From contig JAPLWP010000146.1 in the NCBI GenBank assembly GCA_026396535.1, positions 1 through 5,635 of the forward strand: a stretch of 5,635 nt of DNA. Direction: 5' to 3'. Origin of the DNA: Candidatus Magasanikiibacteriota bacterium (GTDB lineage Bacteria > Patescibacteriota > Patescibacteriia > Magasanikbacterales > GWA2-37-8). The notes under the pieces were generated by a model. The model did no database searches, had not been told where the DNA came from, and saw only the letters and a list, made by a program, of their open reading frames with translations. Position numbers and translations under genes: made by a program. Numbering within the stretch: the stretch's first letter is position 1; every line of letters starts with the position of its first letter. Positions 1 to 5,635 of this stretch are shown piece after piece.

Positions 1-1664
1 ACTTGCCCATTTACATTTCTAGCAGCACGGCCAATAGTCTGAATAAGACTGGTCTCACTGCGCAAGAAACCTTCTTTGTCGGCATCAAGTATCGCCACAA
101 GCGACACTTCCGGCATATCCAGACCTTCACGCAAAAGATTCACACCCACAATCACATCAATCTCACCACGACGTAGCGAAGTGATAATTTCAATACGCTC
201 TAAAGTCTCAATATCACTGTGTAAATATCTTACTTTTATTTTTTTCTTTTCCAAATACTCCGTCAGATCTTCGGCCATCTTTTTAGTCAGTGTAGTCACG
301 AGCACACGCTCATTTATTTTTATTCTATCTTCAATACGAATAATTAAATCTTCAATCTGAGATTTTACCGCGCCCTTACCGGTGACCGGTAAAATTATAA
401 TTTCCGGATCAATCAATCCGGTCGGACGTACCACCTGCTCTACTATTTGCTCACTATTTTGAATTTCAAATTCAGTTGGTGTGGCCGACACATAAATCAT
501 CTGCTTAGTACGCGCTTCAAACTCATCGTATTTGAGAGGACGATTATCACTAGCACTAGGCAGGCGAAAACCATGTTCAATCAAAACATCTTTACGGGCC
601 TTATCACCAAAATACATACCGCGCACTTGCGGAATAGTCACGTGGGATTCATCCACTACTGTCAGAAAATTCGGATCGCAGTGCAAAAAATAATCGAGCA
701 GAGTAAAAGCTGGCTGTCCTGGCTGGCGTCCATCAAAGTGACGAGAATAATTTTCAATACCACTGCAATATCCCAAATTTTGAATCAGTTCCAAATCATA
801 ATTCACGCGGCGTTTCAATCTCTCGGCTTCAAGTAATTTTCCTTGCATCTCAAACTCTTTCAAACGTTCTTCCAACTCCGCTTTAATATCTTTGAAAGCT
901 TTTTCTTTTACATCCGGACTAGCTACATAATGTTTGGCCGGAAAAAACCAAATATCTTCTTGCTCTCTTTCTACCTTTCTAGTCACCGGATCCAACCGTT
1001 CGATTCTTTCAATCCGATTGGAAATTTCAAAACGATAAATTTTTTCTTCATTCACCGGTACAATTTCAAACACCTGTCCGGTCATACGAAATAGTCCGCG
1101 TTTGAGATCACTATTGGTACGCTCGAATTGCATTTCAATTAATTTTTCCATCATCTGTCTGCGATCCAATTCATCACCCACCCGCAAATGCATCACGGTG
1201 CGTTCGTATTCTGTCGGTGAACCAAGGTTATAAATCGCCGATACCGAAGAAACAATAATTACATCTTTACGCGACAACAGTGCCTGAGTACAAGCATGTC
1301 GCAGACGATCGATCTCTTCGTTGATCATCGCTTCTTTTTCAATATAGGTATCAGTATGTGGCATATATGCCTCCGGCTGATAGTAATCATAAAAAGAAAC
1401 AAAATATTCCACCGCGCTATCAGGAAATAATTCACGAAATTCATTACACAGCTGAGCAGCCAAAGTTTTATTGTGCGCAATTACCAAAGTCGGCTTTTGA
1501 GTACGCTCGATCACATTGGCGACTGTAAAAGTTTTACCCGAACCAGTAACACCAAGCAAGGTTTGTTTGGCAAACCCTTTATTTACTCCCTCCACCAACT
1601 GCTCGATCGCTTTAGGCTGATCGCCGGCTGGTTTCATCTTGGATTGTATTTTGAAATTACTCAT
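1..1664 (-). CDS. uvrB: UvrB, excinuclease ABC subunit B (3' end outside the window)
   Basis: UvrB is the damage-verifying helicase-like subunit of nucleotide excision repair. It is loaded by UvrA at lesions and then recruits UvrC for incision. The 554 residues present are open throughout. Visible: the family N-terminus with [10 protein letters not shown] (11-20); Walker A GVTGSGKT (38-45, Lys44); the Tyr-rich beta-hairpin region [15 protein letters not shown] (86-100) that clamps DNA; IENYSRH (303-309); Walker B DESH (338-341); YVSATP (391-396); RPTGLIDP (413-420); [10 protein letters not shown] (458-467); VNLLREGLD (508-516); and motif [11 protein letters not shown] (542-550) with Arg546 and Arg549. 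Family length is about 660-670, so the end of the second helicase domain and the UvrC-binding UVR segment lie beyond the edge. The ATG at 1664 matches the family start; the next ATG (codon 10) would cut into it. The gene follows rodA by 22 bases and is probably its co-transcribed distal gene. Oddities: about five extra residues after [15 protein letters not shown], about three extra before DESH, and Asn in the usual IYGLG motif (IYNLG). Confidence 0.97.
   Translation of the reverse strand, partial: MSNFKIQSKMKPAGDQPKAIEQLVEGVNKGFAKQTLLGVTGSGKTFTVANVIERTQKPTLVIAHNKTLAAQLCNEFRELFPDSAVEYFVSFYDYYQPEAYMPHTDTYIEKEAMINEEIDRLRHACTQALLSRKDVIIVSSVSAIYNLGSPTEYERTVMHLRVGDELDRRQMMEKLIEMQFERTNSDLKRGLFRMTGQVFEIVPVNEEKIYRFEISNRIERIERLDPVTRKVEREQEDIWFFPAKHYVASPDVKEKAFKDIKAELEERLKEFEMQGKLLEAERLKRRVNYDLELIQNLGYCSGIENYSRHFDGRQPGQPAFTLLDYFLHCDPNFLTVVDESHVTIPQVRGMYFGDKARKDVLIEHGFRLPSASDNRPLKYDEFEARTKQMIYVSATPTEFEIQNSEQIVEQVVRPTGLIDPEIIILPVTGKGAVKSQIEDLIIRIEDRIKINERVLVTTLTKKMAEDLTEYLEKKKIKVRYLHSDIETLERIEIITSLRRGEIDVIVGVNLLREGLDMPEVSLVAILDADKEGFLRSETSLIQTIGRAARNVNGQ
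376..392. repeat. 17-bp palindrome (8-bp arms, 1-base centre) inside uvrB
   Basis: TTACCGGT-G-ACCGGTAA is a perfect inverted repeat with a single central base. It contains two ACCGGT hexamers one base apart. A second, overlapping inverted repeat pairs ATTTTACCG (362-370) with CGGTAAAAT (387-395), so two alternative hairpins compete for the same right arm. The palindrome is coding sequence for UvrB residues around 425-430, where this protein has extra residues compared with canonical UvrB. It may be a recognition site, an RNA hairpin, or a chance product of codons for Leu-Pro-Val-Thr-Gly-Lys. The pattern is certain; any function is not. Confidence 0.55.
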
Positions 1665-1686
1665 ACAGTCAATCTTTCACTTTAAA

Positions 1687-2781
1687 CTAATACCTTCTCA
1701 ACACCATACTTTCAGCCACACCCACTAGCACCAAATTAATGATCAAAGACGACCCGCCGTAGCTCACCAGCGGCAGCGTCACACCGGTCACTGGCAATAG
1801 TCCCAGATTCGCCCCAACATTAATAAACAACTGTGAAGCAAATAACACCGCGATGCCACTCACCACAATCGCCCCAAAATCATCATCGGATTTCTCAGCG
1901 AGTACTAGCAGTCGCCACAATAAAATCGCAAATAAAATAAGCATTACCGCCACACCAGCAAATCCCAATTCTTCTCCAATTACTGAAAATACAAAGTCGG
2001 TCTGCGCTTCTGGCAAAAATCTCAGCTGACTCTGCGAACCAAAACCGAGTCCTTTGCCAAAAAATTTTCCAGATCCTACCGCAATAATCGCCTGGGTAGT
2101 ATTATATCCCGCACCCAGCGGATCACGCTCCGGATTTATAAAAGTCAGTACACGTTCTTTTTGATAAGGATGTAAAAGAAAAAACCACGCCACCACTGAA
2201 AATAAAATTCCAGCTCCGACAAATGAAAAAATATATAACCGACGCGCTTTCGTAAGCAACATCAGTGTAAACCAAATCGTACCAAGCAATACGGCCGAAC
2301 CCAAATCCGGCTGCAACATCGTAAGCCCCATCAAAAAAAGAGCAATCACCAATGTACCAAAAAAATAAAGCGGTCGCTCAAAACGGCGACCAAAATTGGA
2401 AATAGAATATCCCAGTATCAAAATCAAAGCCGCTTTGGCCAGCTCTACCGGCTGAAAAGAAAACCCACCAAAAGCAAACCAACCACGCGTACCACGAATA
2501 GTAGTACCAAATATAAGCACCGCTGCCATCAGAAGCACTGAGAAAAAATAAAATGGCTTGGCACTCAATCGAAAAAAACTCGGCTGCATCAAGCTAGCAA
2601 CAAACAACCCGCTCAATCCAATCGCTAGTGCAATTAATTGTTTACGAAAATAAGCATCAGCCGGACCACGTGACAACCCTACACTATATACAGCGGCTAA
2701 TCCCAGCAAACACAAAAGCAAAGCTGAAAAAAACAACAGCCAATCAAAACTGCGTGATGAAAATTTTGATAGATTTAGCAT
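1687..2781 (-). CDS. rodA: SEDS-family peptidoglycan glycosyltransferase, RodA-like
   Basis: SEDS proteins (RodA, FtsW) are polytopic membrane enzymes that polymerise lipid II into glycan strands, working with a class B penicillin-binding protein. About ten hydrophobic segments are visible. Numbered from the ATG at 2781 (364 residues, normal for RodA): a conserved Glu in FQPVELAK (Glu113), QPDLGSA with Asp159, HPYQKERVLTF (204-214), NPERDPLGAGY (216-226), then GSQSQLRFLPEAQTDF with the catalytic-type Asp262, and near the end LPLVSYGGSS (336-345). YQKERVLTF..NPE.DP.GAGY..TQ and SQSQLRFLPE favour RodA, while EAQTDFVFSVIGEELG is also FtsW-like, so the cell-cycle paralogue is not excluded. An upstream in-frame ATG at 2826 would add 15 residues but overlap the previous gene by 44 bases. 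The ATG at 2781 lies one base after that gene's TAA, suggesting coupled translation; no strong SD precedes it. uvrB follows 22 bases downstream. No class B PBP partner gene is in the window. Confidence 0.9.
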   Translation of the reverse strand: MLNLSKFSSRSFDWLLFFSALLLCLLGLAAVYSVGLSRGPADAYFRKQLIALAIGLSGLFVASLMQPSFFRLSAKPFYFFSVLLMAAVLIFGTTIRGTRGWFAFGGFSFQPVELAKAALILILGYSISNFGRRFERPLYFFGTLVIALFLMGLTMLQPDLGSAVLLGTIWFTLMLLTKARRLYIFSFVGAGILFSVVAWFFLLHPYQKERVLTFINPERDPLGAGYNTTQAIIAVGSGKFFGKGLGFGSQSQLRFLPEAQTDFVFSVIGEELGFAGVAVMLILFAILLWRLLVLAEKSDDDFGAIVVSGIAVLFASQLFINVGANLGLLPVTGVTLPLVSYGGSSLIINLVLVGVAESMVLRRY

Positions 2782-2782
2782 A

Positions 2783-5635
<2,853 letters not shown>

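Noticed and set aside
76..1685. Plus-strand open frames at 76-360, 447-836, 843-1094 and 1473-1685
   Set aside because: All lie antisense to uvrB, whose frame is continuous and motif-complete over this stretch; the last also overlaps the uvrB-rodA gap.
1665..1686. Terminator or promoter between rodA and uvrB
   Set aside because: Only 22 bases, with no inverted repeat plus T-run and no convincing promoter hexamers; read-through is the simplest view.

Overview
The window (about 45% GC by eye) holds four protein-coding genes packed almost end to end. Three form a leftward (minus-strand) operon, and one is divergent on the plus strand. The genes are single-copy housekeeping types. The style suggests a Candidatus Patescibacteria (CPR) genome, possibly Parcubacteria: tiny intergenic gaps, no strong Shine-Dalgarno (SD) sequences, a TTG start, an unfamiliar membrane protein beside a SEDS protein, and a Lys/Glu-rich insertion in GyrB. 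That assignment is inference from gene style, not from a search.

Left part, minus strand, in transcription order. (1) 3760-2783 encodes an unrecognised 325-residue single-pass membrane protein whose extracytoplasmic part looks like two copies of a beta-sandwich-like module. (2) 2781-1687 encodes a SEDS glycosyltransferase, best called RodA, beginning one base after the stop of gene 1 (TAATATG junction). (3) 1664-<1 encodes the first 554 residues of the excision-repair helicase UvrB, 22 bases after rodA; its C-terminal ~110 residues lie outside the window.

Right part, plus strand. 3816->5635 encodes the first 606 residues of DNA gyrase subunit B: complete ATPase and transducer domains, most of TOPRIM, then a charged linker that runs off the edge.

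The 55-base gap at 3761-3815 is the only substantial non-coding stretch and must carry whatever promoters drive gyrB and, in the other direction, the membrane protein-rodA-uvrB operon. It contains a perfect 5-bp inverted repeat touching the TTG start, and a TATATT box 15 bases before the gyrB ATG.

No tRNA, rRNA, CRISPR array, mobile element or defence system was seen. The points most worth a second look are the RodA-linked duplicated ectodomain protein, wobble-base bias that does not flip at the divergent junction (suggesting gyrB is transcribed head-on to replication), the GyrB linker with a dnaX-type slippery heptamer, and a near-perfect palindrome lying exactly in a short insertion in UvrB.
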